In this document: in pieces, positions 1-8,560 of the stretch | How positions within the stretch are numbered: position 1 is the first letter of the stretch | How the letters are laid out: every line of letters begins with the position of its first letter | Assembly: GCF_008369935.1 (NCBI RefSeq) | Contig: NZ_VTUZ01000007.1 | Coordinates: 124,001-188,000, forward strand | Length of the DNA: 64,000 bases | DNA from: Paraburkholderia panacisoli | GTDB taxonomy: Bacteria > Pseudomonadota > Gammaproteobacteria > Burkholderiales > Burkholderiaceae | Reading direction: 5' to 3' | Position numbers and translations under genes: made by a program | Notes under the pieces: generated by a model | What the model saw: the letters and a program-made list of their open reading frames with translations, nothing else | Told to the model about the DNA's origin: nothing | Database searches by the model: none

Positions 1-1
1 G

Positions 2-1468
2 CTCGACTTCTTCGAGCGCGAGACCACGGTCAAATTCGTGCCGACGCTGTATCCGGACTATCACCCGAACGTAGGCGGGGGCGTGGATATCGGCCGTTCG
101 GTGGTGGCCGCGCCGTTCGATGCGCGCGCGCTCGGCAAGGACATCGCGCGTCTGCGGCCGCCGCTGAAGACGATCACCTTCATCGGCATGATGTTCAACT
201 CGTCGAACGCGGACCTGAAGCACTTCTTCAACGCGACGCGCTCGCTGACTTCGGCGCTTTACGTGGCGAAGCGACTCGCCAGCCATCTGAAGGATCTCGC
301 GTTGTACCGGCGCGGCGTGCAGGTGACGAGCGGCAACGCGCTCGCCGCGCGGCTGGCGAAGTCTGCGCTCGACCTCGGCATTCCGATTCACACGAACACC
401 GGGGCGCGTGAGCTGACGGTCGTCGGCCAACGCGTGACGGGCGCGCTCGTCAGCGGACCGGACGGCGAGATGCGCATTGCCGCGCGGCGCGGTGTCGTGC
501 TGGCATGCGGCGGCTTTTCGCATGACGTGGCGCGCATCGCCAAAGCGTATCCGCACGTGCGGCGCGGCGGCGAACACGTGTCGCCGGTGCCGCCCGGCAA
601 TACTGGTGATGGCGTCGGCATGGCGGAGCGGCTCGGCGCGAAAGTGGCGATCCGTTACCCGCAGCCCGCGGCCTGGATGCCGGTCTCGCGCGTGCCGATG
701 CGCGACGGCAGCGTCGGCGTGTTTCCGCATCTGCTCGATCGCTACAAGCCCGGCATCATCGGCGTGACACGGGCGGGCAAGCGCTTCACGAACGAAGCGA
801 ATTCGTATCACGACGTCGGCGCGGCGATGATCGAAGCGTGCGCGAACGAGCGCGAAACCGCGATGTGGCTGATCTGCGATCACGCGACCATCCGCAAATA
901 CGGGCTCGGATTTGCGAAGCCCGCGCCGGTCCCGCTCGGGCGGCTGCTGCGCAACGGCTATCTGAACACCGGGCGCACGCTCGCCGAACTCGCGCGCAAC
1001 GCGGGACTGGACGGCGCGGCGCTGGAAGCGACGGTGAAACGCTACAACGCGGACGCGGTGCGTGGCGAAGACCCGGAGTTCGGCCGTGGCACGACCTCGT
1101 TCAACCGCTACCTCGCCGACCCGGAACAGCGGCCGAACCCGTGCGTCGCGCCGATCGGCGACGGACCGTATTACGCGCTGAAGGTGGTAATGGGCGACCT
1201 CGGCACCTTCGACGGCATCTCGACCCAGGTGACGGGCGAGGTGCTGAACGAAGCCGGCGCGCCGATTGCCGGTCTCTATGCGGTGGGCAACGATCGCGCC
1301 AGCGTGATGGGCGGCAACTATCCGGGCGCGGGCATCACGCTCGGCCCGATCATGACCTTCGGCTATATCACCGGCCAGCATCTGGCGGGCGTCGGCGCCA
1401 TCGGTGCGAACTCGCCAGGCGATGCCGGAGCCGGCGCAACCAGAACTGTATTGAGGACAGGCACATGA
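2..1468 (+). CDS. FAD-dependent oxidoreductase (fumarate reductase / 3-ketosteroid dehydrogenase-like), 5' truncated
   Basis: The frame is open from the first bases of the window, so the N-terminus with the dinucleotide-binding motif lies outside. About 488 residues remain. The C-terminal part has the family's FAD-binding signature: GLYAVGNDRASVMGGNYPGAG followed by ITLGPIMTFGYITG. An internal LACGGFSHD segment matches the glycine-rich part of the FAD domain. Such proteins carry out flavin-dependent dehydrogenation or reduction of ring or enoate substrates; the substrate cannot be read from the sequence. The stop overlaps the next start (ATGA), so this gene is translationally coupled to the NIPSNAP gene and belongs to an operon with the SDR and perhaps the MFS transporter. 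Confidence 0.85.
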   Translation, partial: LDFFERETTVKFVPTLYPDYHPNVGGGVDIGRSVVAAPFDARALGKDIARLRPPLKTITFIGMMFNSSNADLKHFFNATRSLTSALYVAKRLASHLKDLALYRRGVQVTSGNALAARLAKSALDLGIPIHTNTGARELTVVGQRVTGALVSGPDGEMRIAARRGVVLACGGFSHDVARIAKAYPHVRRGGEHVSPVPPGNTGDGVGMAERLGAKVAIRYPQPAAWMPVSRVPMRDGSVGVFPHLLDRYKPGIIGVTRAGKRFTNEANSYHDVGAAMIEACANERETAMWLICDHATIRKYGLGFAKPAPVPLGRLLRNGYLNTGRTLAELARNAGLDGAALEATVKRYNADAVRGEDPEFGRGTTSFNRYLADPEQRPNPCVAPIGDGPYYALKVVMGDLGTFDGISTQVTGEVLNEAGAPIAGLYAVGNDRASVMGGNYPGAGITLGPIMTFGYITGQHLAGVGAIGANSPGDAGAGATRTVLRTGT

Positions 1469-1803
1469 GCAGCGGCAAACCTTTTGTCGATCACCGCATC
1501 TATACGATCCGCCCGCGCGGCATGACGGAATTCATCGACGTATTCGATCGCCTTGCCATGCCGATCCAGGTGAAGTATCTCGGTGCGCCGGTCGGCTTCT
1601 ATATGAGCGACATCGGCGCGTTGAACCAGGTCGTGCATCTGTGGGGCTACGAGAGCATCGCCGATTACGACCAGCGCCGCACCGCGCGCGATGCCGATCC
1701 TGAATGGCCCGCGTATCTGCAGGCATCGGCGCATCTGATCGTCGCGCAGGAAAGCCGGATCATCAGGCGCGTCGATTTCAGGAGTCTGGCGATGCTTCGC
1801 TAG
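1465..1803 (+). CDS. NIPSNAP family protein
   Basis: A 112-residue protein with the ferredoxin-like NIPSNAP fold. The N-terminal VDHRIYTIRPRGMTEF, the central HLWGYESIADYDQRR and the C-terminal RIIRRVDF are typical of the family. Bacterial members often sit in catabolic operons beside oxidoreductases, and their biochemical role is generally unknown. The ATG overlaps the stop of the FAD oxidoreductase by four bases. The following SDR gene starts 49 bases downstream with its own ribosome binding site. I infer an accessory function in the same pathway as the FAD enzyme and SDR. Confidence 0.85.
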   Translation: MSSGKPFVDHRIYTIRPRGMTEFIDVFDRLAMPIQVKYLGAPVGFYMSDIGALNQVVHLWGYESIADYDQRRTARDADPEWPAYLQASAHLIVAQESRIIRRVDFRSLAMLR

Positions 1804-1852
1804 CGGGACGCGTGGCGTAGCAGCACGCGCATCACTCAGGAGGAGACAGAAC

Positions 1853-2629
1853 ATGAACGATCAAACACGGCGCGTCGCGATCGTGACGGGCGGCGCAAAC
1901 GGCATCGGCTGGGCGACCGCGCAACGTTTCGCGCAGGACGGCTATGGCGTGGCGGTCGCCGACATGGATGCGGACCGGGCTCGCGAACGCGCCCGCGAAC
2001 TGGCTGCGGCGCACGGCAGTACGCACGTCGGTATCGGCGCTGATGTGGCCGTCGAAGCCGACGTGCGCGCGCTGATCGATGCATGCGTCAAACGCTTCGG
2101 GCGGATCGACGTGCTGGTCAACAACGCGGGCAACGGCGATCAGCCGCATCCGACCCTCCAACAGAGCGTCGACGCATTCGACCGGCTGCTCGGCATCCAT
2201 GTGCGCGGCACTTTCCTCGCGTGCCGTGAAGCCGCGCGAGTGATGCTCGCACAGCGCAGCGGCGCGATCGTCAATCTCGGCTCGATCGCGGGGCTTGCGG
2301 GCATCCCGCACCGTAACGCGTATGGCGCGGCGAAGGCCGGCATTGCCGCGATGACCCGTTCGCTTGCCTGCGAATGGGCGCGTGACGGTATCCGCGTGAA
2401 TGCGGTGGCGCCCGGTTATGTCGCCACCGAGCTGGTCGAGACGCTCGAGCGCAACGGCCAGATGAATCTGCCAGCGATCGAACGGCGCACGCCGATGGGC
2501 CGGCTCGCGCGCCCGGATGAAATCGCGCGCGCAATCGGCTTTCTCGCGTCGGACGCTGCGAGCTACATCACCGGCACGGTGTTGAGCGTCGACGGCGGCT
2601 GGCATGCGTATGGCGCGGCGAGCGACTAG
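1853..2629 (+). CDS. SDR family NAD(P)-dependent oxidoreductase
   Basis: A classical short-chain dehydrogenase of 258 residues, the usual length. The cofactor motif TGGANGIG starts at residue 12, an NNAG motif follows near residue 90, and the active site shows the Ser of GSIAG and the YGAAK motif near residue 157. The C-terminus has the ITGTVLSVDGGW signature. Asp after the second strand (VADMDADR) suggests preference for NAD over NADP. An AGGAGG-like ribosome binding site lies just upstream of the ATG. It is the third gene of the FAD oxidoreductase/NIPSNAP operon and probably oxidises a hydroxyl intermediate of that unidentified catabolic pathway. Confidence 0.9.
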   Translation: MNDQTRRVAIVTGGANGIGWATAQRFAQDGYGVAVADMDADRARERARELAAAHGSTHVGIGADVAVEADVRALIDACVKRFGRIDVLVNNAGNGDQPHPTLQQSVDAFDRLLGIHVRGTFLACREAARVMLAQRSGAIVNLGSIAGLAGIPHRNAYGAAKAGIAAMTRSLACEWARDGIRVNAVAPGYVATELVETLERNGQMNLPAIERRTPMGRLARPDEIARAIGFLASDAASYITGTVLSVDGGWHAYGAASD

Positions 2630-2748
2630 TTCGCGCCGACCCCTTCACGCGAGCCGCGAGCGGGTCCCGCACAAGCGCGCCGCTCTTCGCGTGATCCGTA
2701 GTAATCCGAATAATAAAAATCAACTCTTCCTCTCATGGAGACATCGCA

Positions 2749-2838
2749 ATGAAAAGGCCCCAACCAGGCAGGGCGGCAGCTCTGCATCTGCACGAATCCG
2801 CAACCGGTGCGCTCGACGCGCAAGGAGACGGCAAATGA
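2749..2838 (+). CDS. 29-residue mini-ORF coupled to the MFS transporter
   Basis: Not recognised as a known peptide. It starts with ATG 7 bases after a GGAGA ribosome binding site and ends in a TGA that overlaps the transporter ATG (ATGA). The peptide begins MKRPQPGRAAALHLHES and is rich in basic and small residues, with no membrane segment. The strong ribosome binding site and exact coupling argue that it is translated and may set transporter translation. The AT-rich stretch just upstream (about 2700-2730) stands out from the GC-rich surroundings and may hold a promoter. It could also be chance. Confidence 0.4.
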   Translation: MKRPQPGRAAALHLHESATGALDAQGDGK

Positions 2839-4241
2839 CCAGCGCCGAACGCAGTGTGGATGTGCAGGCTTTCATCGACGAACAGCGCTTCTCGCCATTT
2901 CAATGGACGATTCTGGTGCTGTGCTTTCTGGTCGTCGCGGCTGACGGCTTCGATACGGCCGCGGTCGGCTTCATCGCGCCGTCGCTGGTGGAGCAGTGGG
3001 GGATCGCGCGCAGCTCGCTCGGCCCGGTGATGAGCGCGGCGCTGGTTGGCCTCGGCATCGGCGCGCTCGCGGCCGGTCCTTGTGCGGATCGGATCGGACG
3101 CAAGATGGTGCTGGTGTTGTCGGTGTTCTTCTTCGGCGTGTGGAGTCTCGCGGCGGCTCGCGCGACATCGATCGAGTCGCTGACGCTGCTGCGCTTTTTC
3201 ACCGGGCTCGGTCTCGGCGCGGCGATGCCGAACGCGGTCACGCTGATGTCGGAATACGCGCCGGCGCGAATCCGCGCGGTCGCGGTGAATGCGATGTTCT
3301 GCGGATTTTCGTGCGGGCTGGCGGTGGGCGGCCTGGCTTCAGCGTGGCTGATTCCGCACTTCGGCTGGCCCAGCGTGCTGGTGGCGGGCGGCGTCGGCCC
3401 AATCGCGCTGAGCGTGCTGCTGATTCTGATGCTGCCGGAGTCGGTGCAGTTTCTCGCCGTGCGCAGGCGCGCGGATCAGCGCATCGCCCGTATCCTGCAG
3501 CGTATCGCGCCGCACAGCCGCTTCGACGGATGCCGCTTCATCGCGCTCGACGCGCGCGCCGGCCGCGAAGCCGCGACACACGGCGCGGGCAAGTCAGGCG
3601 AACGCGCTCAGTGGGCGCTCGGCGTCGTGCTGTCGTCGCGTTACCGCTTCGGCACGCTGATGCTGTGGCTCGCGTATTTCATGGGGCTTCTGATCTATTA
3701 CCTGCTCACCAACTGGCTGCCGACGCTCTTCAAGGACACCGGTTTCTCCGGCGAAAAGGCCGCGTTGATGACGTCGCTCTTTCCGCTCGGCGGCGTGCTG
3801 GGCAATCTGTGCGTCGGCTGGATCATGGACCGCTTCGCCGGTCATCGTGTCGTCGCGATGACGTATGTGTTGGTGGGGCTGCTGGTGCTGTTCGTCGGAC
3901 ATGGGGTCGGTCATCAGGTGTGGCTTGGCACGCTGATCTTCCTCACCGGCACGGTGACCACCAGTGCGGTCACGTCGATGTCGGCGCTCGCGGCGAGCTT
4001 CTATCCGACGCGGGCGCGCGCGACCGGCGTGGCATGGATGCTGGGGATCGGCCGCATCGGTGGCGTGGCGGGCGCGCTGGTCGGCGCGGCGCTGATGGGG
4101 CTGGGCTGGCAGTTCGGTGCGGTGTTCAGCCTGCTGGCGGTGCCGGCGGTCATCGCGGCGAGCGGCGTGTTCCTGATGATGCGGCGCGTGCCGCTCGACC
4201 AGTCGTCAGAGGGAGAGGTTGCCGCTGTCGCGCTCGAATAA
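2835..4241 (+). CDS. MFS transporter, aromatic acid:H+ symporter (AAHS) type
   Basis: A 468-residue, 12-helix major facilitator. The first helix has the AAHS-type DGFDTAAVGFIAPSL segment, with an Asp typical of proton-coupled aromatic acid transporters. The loop 2-3 motif GPCADRIGRKM (MFS motif A) is clear, and GWIMDRFAGHRV in the second half is its repeat. The chosen ATG overlaps the stop of the 29-codon mini-ORF; longer upstream starts would run through that ribosome binding site. Its place after the FAD oxidoreductase, NIPSNAP and SDR genes suggests uptake of the organic acid those enzymes degrade. The actual substrate is unknown. Confidence 0.85.
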   Translation: MTSAERSVDVQAFIDEQRFSPFQWTILVLCFLVVAADGFDTAAVGFIAPSLVEQWGIARSSLGPVMSAALVGLGIGALAAGPCADRIGRKMVLVLSVFFFGVWSLAAARATSIESLTLLRFFTGLGLGAAMPNAVTLMSEYAPARIRAVAVNAMFCGFSCGLAVGGLASAWLIPHFGWPSVLVAGGVGPIALSVLLILMLPESVQFLAVRRRADQRIARILQRIAPHSRFDGCRFIALDARAGREAATHGAGKSGERAQWALGVVLSSRYRFGTLMLWLAYFMGLLIYYLLTNWLPTLFKDTGFSGEKAALMTSLFPLGGVLGNLCVGWIMDRFAGHRVVAMTYVLVGLLVLFVGHGVGHQVWLGTLIFLTGTVTTSAVTSMSALAASFYPTRARATGVAWMLGIGRIGGVAGALVGAALMGLGWQFGAVFSLLAVPAVIAASGVFLMMRRVPLDQSSEGEVAAVALE

Positions 4242-4395
4242 CGGCTGCGCACGCTTCAATTGTGCGCCTGAAAGACAACAGTGAATTCAGGATTAGCGGA
4301 TTTATCCCGTCCTGTCGGGCACCTACACTGGCCACACCGTTGCAACGAGAGTTCACGTCCGCAGCGCATGTCGGGACAATCCAGGAGGTGGTTTC

Positions 4396-4647
4396 ATGAA
4401 GTCGCTCATTCAAGCCGTTGCTCTCGCTGTTGTTCTCGCCGCGCCGGTTGCGTCGTTCGCGCAATCGGCCGGTCAGCCTGTTTCGCAGGATTCACAGGCG
4501 ACGCAGCCGCAGGCAGGCGCTCAGAGCAACACGGTTGAGGCCGATCGCAGCGGTTACGGGGCTGGCAGCCACGGGACGTGGCAAGCCGGTCGCGGCACTG
4601 ACACGACGGTCAGTTCCTACTCGCCGCCCATCTACAACGCGCGTTAA
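4396..4647 (+). CDS. Small secreted protein with DUF4148-like leader
   Basis: An 83-residue protein with a clear signal peptide: MKSLIQAVALAVVLAAPVA, then cleavage near SFAQS. The leader closely resembles those of the many small Burkholderia DUF4148 proteins. The mature part is Gln/Ser/Gly-rich and ends in SSYSPPIYNAR; it lacks the usual DUF4148 helix, so membership is uncertain. An AGGAGG ribosome binding site lies about 7 bases before the ATG. Probably periplasmic; function unknown. It stands alone between the transporter and a gene on the opposite strand. Confidence 0.7.
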   Translation: MKSLIQAVALAVVLAAPVASFAQSAGQPVSQDSQATQPQAGAQSNTVEADRSGYGAGSHGTWQAGRGTDTTVSSYSPPIYNAR

Positions 4648-4758
4648 GCGCTCGCTACACGCTTGAGCGTTTGGCACTCCGGTGTCAAGCGCATTGCCAG
4701 GAAGGATCACGAAGCGCGCGACGAACGATTCGTCGCGCGCTTCGCATCTGTTCAAGCG

Positions 4759-5007
4759 CTATGACACACGCAACAACGTCATCTCGTTGCGCAGCAGCGC
4801 GAGCAGATCATCGTCGCTAGGCCGCGTGCCCCAATGCCGCGCACCCGCCACCGACGCAATCGCCATCCACGAATGCGGCGGAAACCATTCGCGCAACAGC
4901 GCGCCGTCCTGGCGCAAACACAACTGGCCTGTCTGCTCGCTGTATTCGGCGCAGATGACCACGCCATCGACGTGCGCCGAGACTCGTCTTGTATCGTTGT
5001 GTAGCAA
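4759..5007 (-). CDS. Hypothetical protein
   Basis: Not recognised. An 82-residue soluble protein read from a TTG start that lies 7 bases after a perfect AAGGAG ribosome binding site; the longer ATG start upstream has no such site. The protein has alternating hydrophobic strands (VDGVVICAEYS, GQLCLRQDGALL), a WFPPHSWMAIASVAGA segment, and ends with an acidic/leucine helix. No signal peptide or membrane segment is visible. It lies upstream, on the same strand direction, of no obvious partner, so context gives no clue. Confidence 0.55.
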   Translation of the reverse strand: MLHNDTRRVSAHVDGVVICAEYSEQTGQLCLRQDGALLREWFPPHSWMAIASVAGARHWGTRPSDDDLLALLRNEMTLLRVS

Positions 5008-5085
5008 ATCGTCGCTCCTTATAAAGAGGTGGCGCGAATGCCAGCACGACGCGGCGCCGTCAGCGACACCGCCGTGCTCCATGCA

Positions 5086-5463
5086 TCAGTGATCGCCGTG
5101 CCAGTGATCGTCGCCATGGCCGTGCCAGCCGTTGTCGTGGCCGCGGGCGTCACGCCAGTCGCGCCGGTCGTCATGCCAGTCGCGCCGTTCGTGATGACGT
5201 TCTTCCCACTCGCGCCGTTCCCAGTAACGGTGGCCGTCGTAGTAGCGCTCGCCGTACCAGCCCGGGCTCACGACCACCACCGGCGGCGCCGGCGCGTAGA
5301 CCGGCGGCGGGGGCGGCGCATAAACCGGCTCGGGCGCGTAAACGACGCCCGGCACGCCGATGTTCACACCCACGTCGACATGGGCCAGCGCGGCCGACGA
5401 TGCACTGATCGCGAGGCCTGCGACGATCGCCAACGACATCCAGCGGTTTCGTGAAGTCTTCAT
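5086..5463 (-). CDS. Secreted proline- and histidine-rich protein
   Basis: A 125-residue exported protein. Residues 1-27 form a signal peptide ending SSAALAHVD. The middle carries four Tyr-Ala-Pro repeats (VYAPEPVYAPPPPPVYAPAPP), and the C-terminal half is a charged tail dominated by His, Asp, Arg and Trp (HHERRDWHDDRRDWRD). Such tails could bind metal or associate with the envelope. A similar small His-rich lipoprotein is encoded just downstream on the same strand, 54 bases after the other's start region, so the pair may be related in function. No enzymatic motif is present. Confidence 0.75.
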   Translation of the reverse strand: MKTSRNRWMSLAIVAGLAISASSAALAHVDVGVNIGVPGVVYAPEPVYAPPPPPVYAPAPPVVVVSPGWYGERYYDGHRYWERREWEERHHERRDWHDDRRDWRDARGHDNGWHGHGDDHWHGDH

Positions 5464-5516
5464 ATTTTGTTCTCGGGTTCTACGAATGTGAGGAAACGCT
5501 CTTGTGCGCCACGGGC

Positions 5517-5648
5517 TTAGTAATGGTCGTGGTCGTGATCGTGATAATGCTCATGAGCGTGATATTCGCCGTCGGGGACCACGATGCAGCCGCCCAACGT
5601 GCTGCCGAGCGTTGCCGCGAGAATGACTAGTGCGAAGATTTTTTTCAT
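5517..5648 (-). CDS. Small histidine-rich lipoprotein
   Basis: A 43-residue lipoprotein, short enough to be missed by many gene finders. The signal peptide ends in the lipobox LGGC, with Cys at residue 21. The mature 23 residues contain nine histidines alternating with Asp and Tyr (HYHDHDHDHY at the end), a composition expected to bind divalent metal. A GGGAGCA ribosome binding site precedes the ATG. It lies just upstream, in transcription sense, of the secreted His-rich protein. Metal buffering at the outer membrane is an inference. Confidence 0.7.
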   Translation of the reverse strand: MKKIFALVILAATLGSTLGGCIVVPDGEYHAHEHYHDHDHDHY

Positions 5649-6187
5649 GGTGTTGCTCCCTTTTGCTTGTGACCCGAACTCTACTGAGCGGCGCGATTTA
5701 GGTTGTGTTTGTGTGTAACAGGACGTGTCGCGGCGCTCGCGTGGCGGTGACAGGCAGAAGAGGGCGTACAGGCGGGGCGGGTGCGTGATGTCGCCCGGTG
5801 GGGAGCGGGCCGTGGCGGCGGGCAAGCCATTGAACACGCTATGAAAAGAACGCTGCCGTCGAGCATTGCGCGTGTGCGTCGGTGCTAAACGATCCACGCG
5901 CGAACAGCCGATAACTGCACGGCATTGTGTTTCGCCGCGATTACGTCAGGCGGAAACATTCGGTTGCAGACTGGGGACGGTAAGCACCGTCGCGCACGCT
6001 CGCTCGCACGTCGCGGGTGCTCATCCCGCTTTTCGACGCGACGCAACGCAGCAACGCGAAGGAGAGGCCATCAGCTTATGTTAAGGTTCGATCCGTAGCA
6101 TCCGCGCTATGTACGCCCAGCATTCCCGTTCGCCGATGCGGCGATGCTGCCTTCAATCGACAGCCACTCGATGCTCAAACAACTCTG
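5649..6187. other. Intergenic region without a recognised gene
   Basis: This 539-base stretch lies between two divergently transcribed genes, the His-rich lipoprotein and cytochrome b561. The open frames crossing it have no ribosome binding site or recognisable protein. It must hold the promoters of both genes. I see no clear terminator, repeat or operator. Confidence 0.5.
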
Positions 6188-6739
6188 ATGATGCGAACCG
6201 ACCAACGCGCCTGGCGCGATGACGAAGCGGGCTACGACCGCGTAGCGCGGGTTTTTCACTGGCTGGTGGCCGCGTTGATCGCGGCTCAGTTCGTGATCGG
6301 CTGGACCATGCCGGACATTCACAAGGACACGCGTCCGGAAGGGCTTATCGCGTGGCATCTCGGCGTGGGTGCCACGCTGATCGCCGTGGTGGTGCTGCGG
6401 ATCGTCTGGCGTCTCGCGCACCCGCCGGGACCGGCGAACGTGTCGCCGTTGCTGCGCGCGGTGTCGCAGGTCACGCACGGTCTGCTCTATCTCGCGCTAC
6501 TGGTCGTGCCGCTGCTGGGGTGGGCCAATGCGTCGTCGCGGGGGTGGTCGGTCAGGCTATTGGGGTTGTTGCCGGTTCCGGCGATCGCACCGACGGGTTC
6601 GTCCGTCGGTCATGCAATGGGCGACATCCACGGCTATCTGGCGTGGGTGTTGTTCGCGCTGATCGCGCTGCATATCGCGGCGGCGCTGTTTCACCGCTTC
6701 GTTCTGAAGGATCGCGTGTTGCAGCGCATGCTGCCTTGA
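6188..6739 (+). CDS. Cytochrome b561 (CybB family)
   Basis: A 183-residue integral membrane cytochrome with four transmembrane helices. Haem-ligand histidines occur at the expected places: FHWLVA in helix 1, AWHLGVG in helix 2, THGLLYL in helix 3, and GDIHGYLAW plus ALHIAAALFH in helix 4. The family moves electrons from quinol or acts in superoxide oxidation in the inner membrane. The ATG pair at 6188/6191 follows no strong ribosome binding site, but upstream in-frame starts would add a non-homologous extension. It stands alone and converges on the IclR gene. Confidence 0.9.
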   Translation: MMRTDQRAWRDDEAGYDRVARVFHWLVAALIAAQFVIGWTMPDIHKDTRPEGLIAWHLGVGATLIAVVVLRIVWRLAHPPGPANVSPLLRAVSQVTHGLLYLALLVVPLLGWANASSRGWSVRLLGLLPVPAIAPTGSSVGHAMGDIHGYLAWVLFALIALHIAAALFHRFVLKDRVLQRMLP

Positions 6740-6772
6740 CGACCGCGTGGCGCCGAGCGCACTCGCGCGCCG

Positions 6773-7657
6773 CTAGCCGGCGGCCGCATGCTCAGGCGCC
6801 GTCGCTTCGCGATACCCGAGCCGCGTCGAGATCGCGAGTCCCGACTGCTTGAGCAGCGCGACGTAGTGCGACTTCGTGTCGGCGCCGCAGCGCATCGTCG
6901 GAAACGAGATCGATAAACCGGCGATCACGCGGCCGAAGCGGTCGAACACCGGCACCGCAATGCACTGTAGTCCCTCTTCCTGCTCCTCGTTGTCCTCGCC
7001 GTAGCCTTGCTCGCGCACGTGTGGCAGGATGCTCAGCACTGCCTCGGCGCAGGTGAGGGTCTTTTGCGTCGACTTGCGGAATTCGACGTGAGAGAGAACC
7101 TCGCGCGCGTCGGCCGGGTCCATCCACGCGAGCAGCACCTTGCCGATCGCCGTGCTGTGCAGCGGATTGCGCCGGCCGATGCGCGACTGCATGCGCAAGC
7201 CGTAGTCGGCGTCGATCTTGTGGATGTAGATAATCGCGTCTTGGTCGAACGCGCCGAGATGGATCGCCTCGCGCGTCACCTCGCCGATGCGCCGCATCTC
7301 GACATCGGCCTCGCGCACGAGATCGACGCTTTCCAGTGCCTTCGCGCCGAGTTCGAACAGACGGATCGTCAGCCGGTAGCGTTCGGTTTCGACTTCCTGG
7401 GTCACGTAGCCGAGTGCCTTGAGCATCTGGATTACGCGGTGCACGGTGGTCTTCGACATCGCAAGCCGGTGCGACAGCTCGCTGATGCCGATCTGCCCGC
7501 TCTCGCCGATCGCGCCGAGAATCGCGAACACGCGGCCGATCGACGACGCCGATTCGCCGCGCTCATTGCCGCTGCCGCACTCCAGGCTATCCGTGTCCTG
7601 CACCTGCAAGGCGGCGTCGCGCTTGCGCTGTTTGCCTGTTGCTGCCATTTCCGTCAT
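6773..7657 (-). CDS. IclR family transcriptional regulator (KdgR-like by context)
   Basis: A 294-residue regulator with an N-terminal winged helix-turn-helix (about residues 37-100, including GISELSHRLAMSKTTVHRVI) and a C-terminal IclR effector domain (AIGKVLLAWM, QGYGEDNEEQEEGLQCIAVPVFD). The first 35 residues are a charged extension. It follows kduI and kduD on the same strand, 92 bases after kduD, so the three probably form one transcript. By analogy with KdgR it should sense 2-keto-3-deoxygluconate or a related uronate intermediate and control kduI-kduD and the divergent kdgT. The paired palindromes between kduI and kdgT are its likely operators. Confidence 0.85.
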   Translation of the reverse strand: MTEMAATGKQRKRDAALQVQDTDSLECGSGNERGESASSIGRVFAILGAIGESGQIGISELSHRLAMSKTTVHRVIQMLKALGYVTQEVETERYRLTIRLFELGAKALESVDLVREADVEMRRIGEVTREAIHLGAFDQDAIIYIHKIDADYGLRMQSRIGRRNPLHSTAIGKVLLAWMDPADAREVLSHVEFRKSTQKTLTCAEAVLSILPHVREQGYGEDNEEQEEGLQCIAVPVFDRFGRVIAGLSISFPTMRCGADTKSHYVALLKQSGLAISTRLGYREATAPEHAAAG

Positions 7658-7749
7658 CCCTGTTCATGCCGAGCGGCGCTGCCACAGCGCGCCGTCAATT
7701 CACGCGCCGAGGCGCGAGAGCATACCGTGTCCCGGGCGTTTGCGGCGAG

Positions 7750-8520
7750 CTAGCGCGCAAGCCAGCCGCCGTCCACCGCCAGTGTATGCCCGTGCACGTA
7801 GTCCGACGCGCACGAGGCGAGAAACACGACCGGTCCTGCGAGATCGTCCGGCGAACCCCAACGGCCCGCCGGAATGCGGCCGAGAATTTCTTCATTGCGC
7901 TGCGCGTCGTCGCGCAACGCCGCCGTGTTGGCGGTCGCCATGTAGCCCGGCGCGATCGCGTTCACGTTGATGCGATGCTCGGCCCATTCGTTCGCGAGTA
8001 GCCGGGTGAGGCCGAGCACGCCGCTTTTCGCCGCCGTGTACGACGCCACCCGGATGCCGCCCTGAAACGACAGCATCGACGCGACGTTGATGATCTTGCC
8101 GCCGCTTTGCTGCCTGACGAACTGGCGCGCAGTTGCTTGCGATAGAAAGAAGAGGCTCTTCAGATTGACGTCGACGACGGCGTCCCAATCCGCTTCAGTG
8201 AAGTCGAGCGCGTTCTCGCGGCGGATGATGCCGGCGTTGTTCACCAGGACGTCGACGCGTCCGAACGCCTCGAGCGCGGCGCGCACGATGTCGTCGACCG
8301 GCGCGATCGACGCGAGGTCGGCGCGCACGTCGGCGAAGCGGCGGCCGGTGGCCTCGACGCGCGCGGGCGTGTTGCCGGCGTCGGCGCGGCTCACGCCGAC
8401 GATGTCGCAACCGGCGGCGGCGAGCGCGACGGCCATCGCGGCGCCGAGTCCCGTGTTGCTGCCGGTGACGATGGCGACCTTGCCGGTGAGATCGAAAGTG
8501 TTCACGGTTTTCAGGCCCAT
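7750..8520 (-). CDS. kduD: 2-dehydro-3-deoxy-D-gluconate 5-dehydrogenase KduD
   Basis: A 256-residue SDR enzyme that reduces 2,5-diketo-3-deoxygluconate to 2-keto-3-deoxygluconate with NADH, in the catabolism of unsaturated uronates from pectin. The family start MGLKTVNTFDLTGKVAIVTG, the cofactor motif TGSNTGLG and the active-site SYTAAKSG are present. The FQGGIRVASYTAAKSG and ANEWAEHRINVNAIAPGYM segments are characteristic of KduD. It lies 40 bases downstream of kduI, the preceding step, confirming the assignment. Confidence 0.93.
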   Translation of the reverse strand: MGLKTVNTFDLTGKVAIVTGSNTGLGAAMAVALAAAGCDIVGVSRADAGNTPARVEATGRRFADVRADLASIAPVDDIVRAALEAFGRVDVLVNNAGIIRRENALDFTEADWDAVVDVNLKSLFFLSQATARQFVRQQSGGKIINVASMLSFQGGIRVASYTAAKSGVLGLTRLLANEWAEHRINVNAIAPGYMATANTAALRDDAQRNEEILGRIPAGRWGSPDDLAGPVVFLASCASDYVHGHTLAVDGGWLAR

Positions 8521-8560
8521 ATCGTTTGCCGAGGGTCGTCGGAAAGGAACATGCGCGGCT

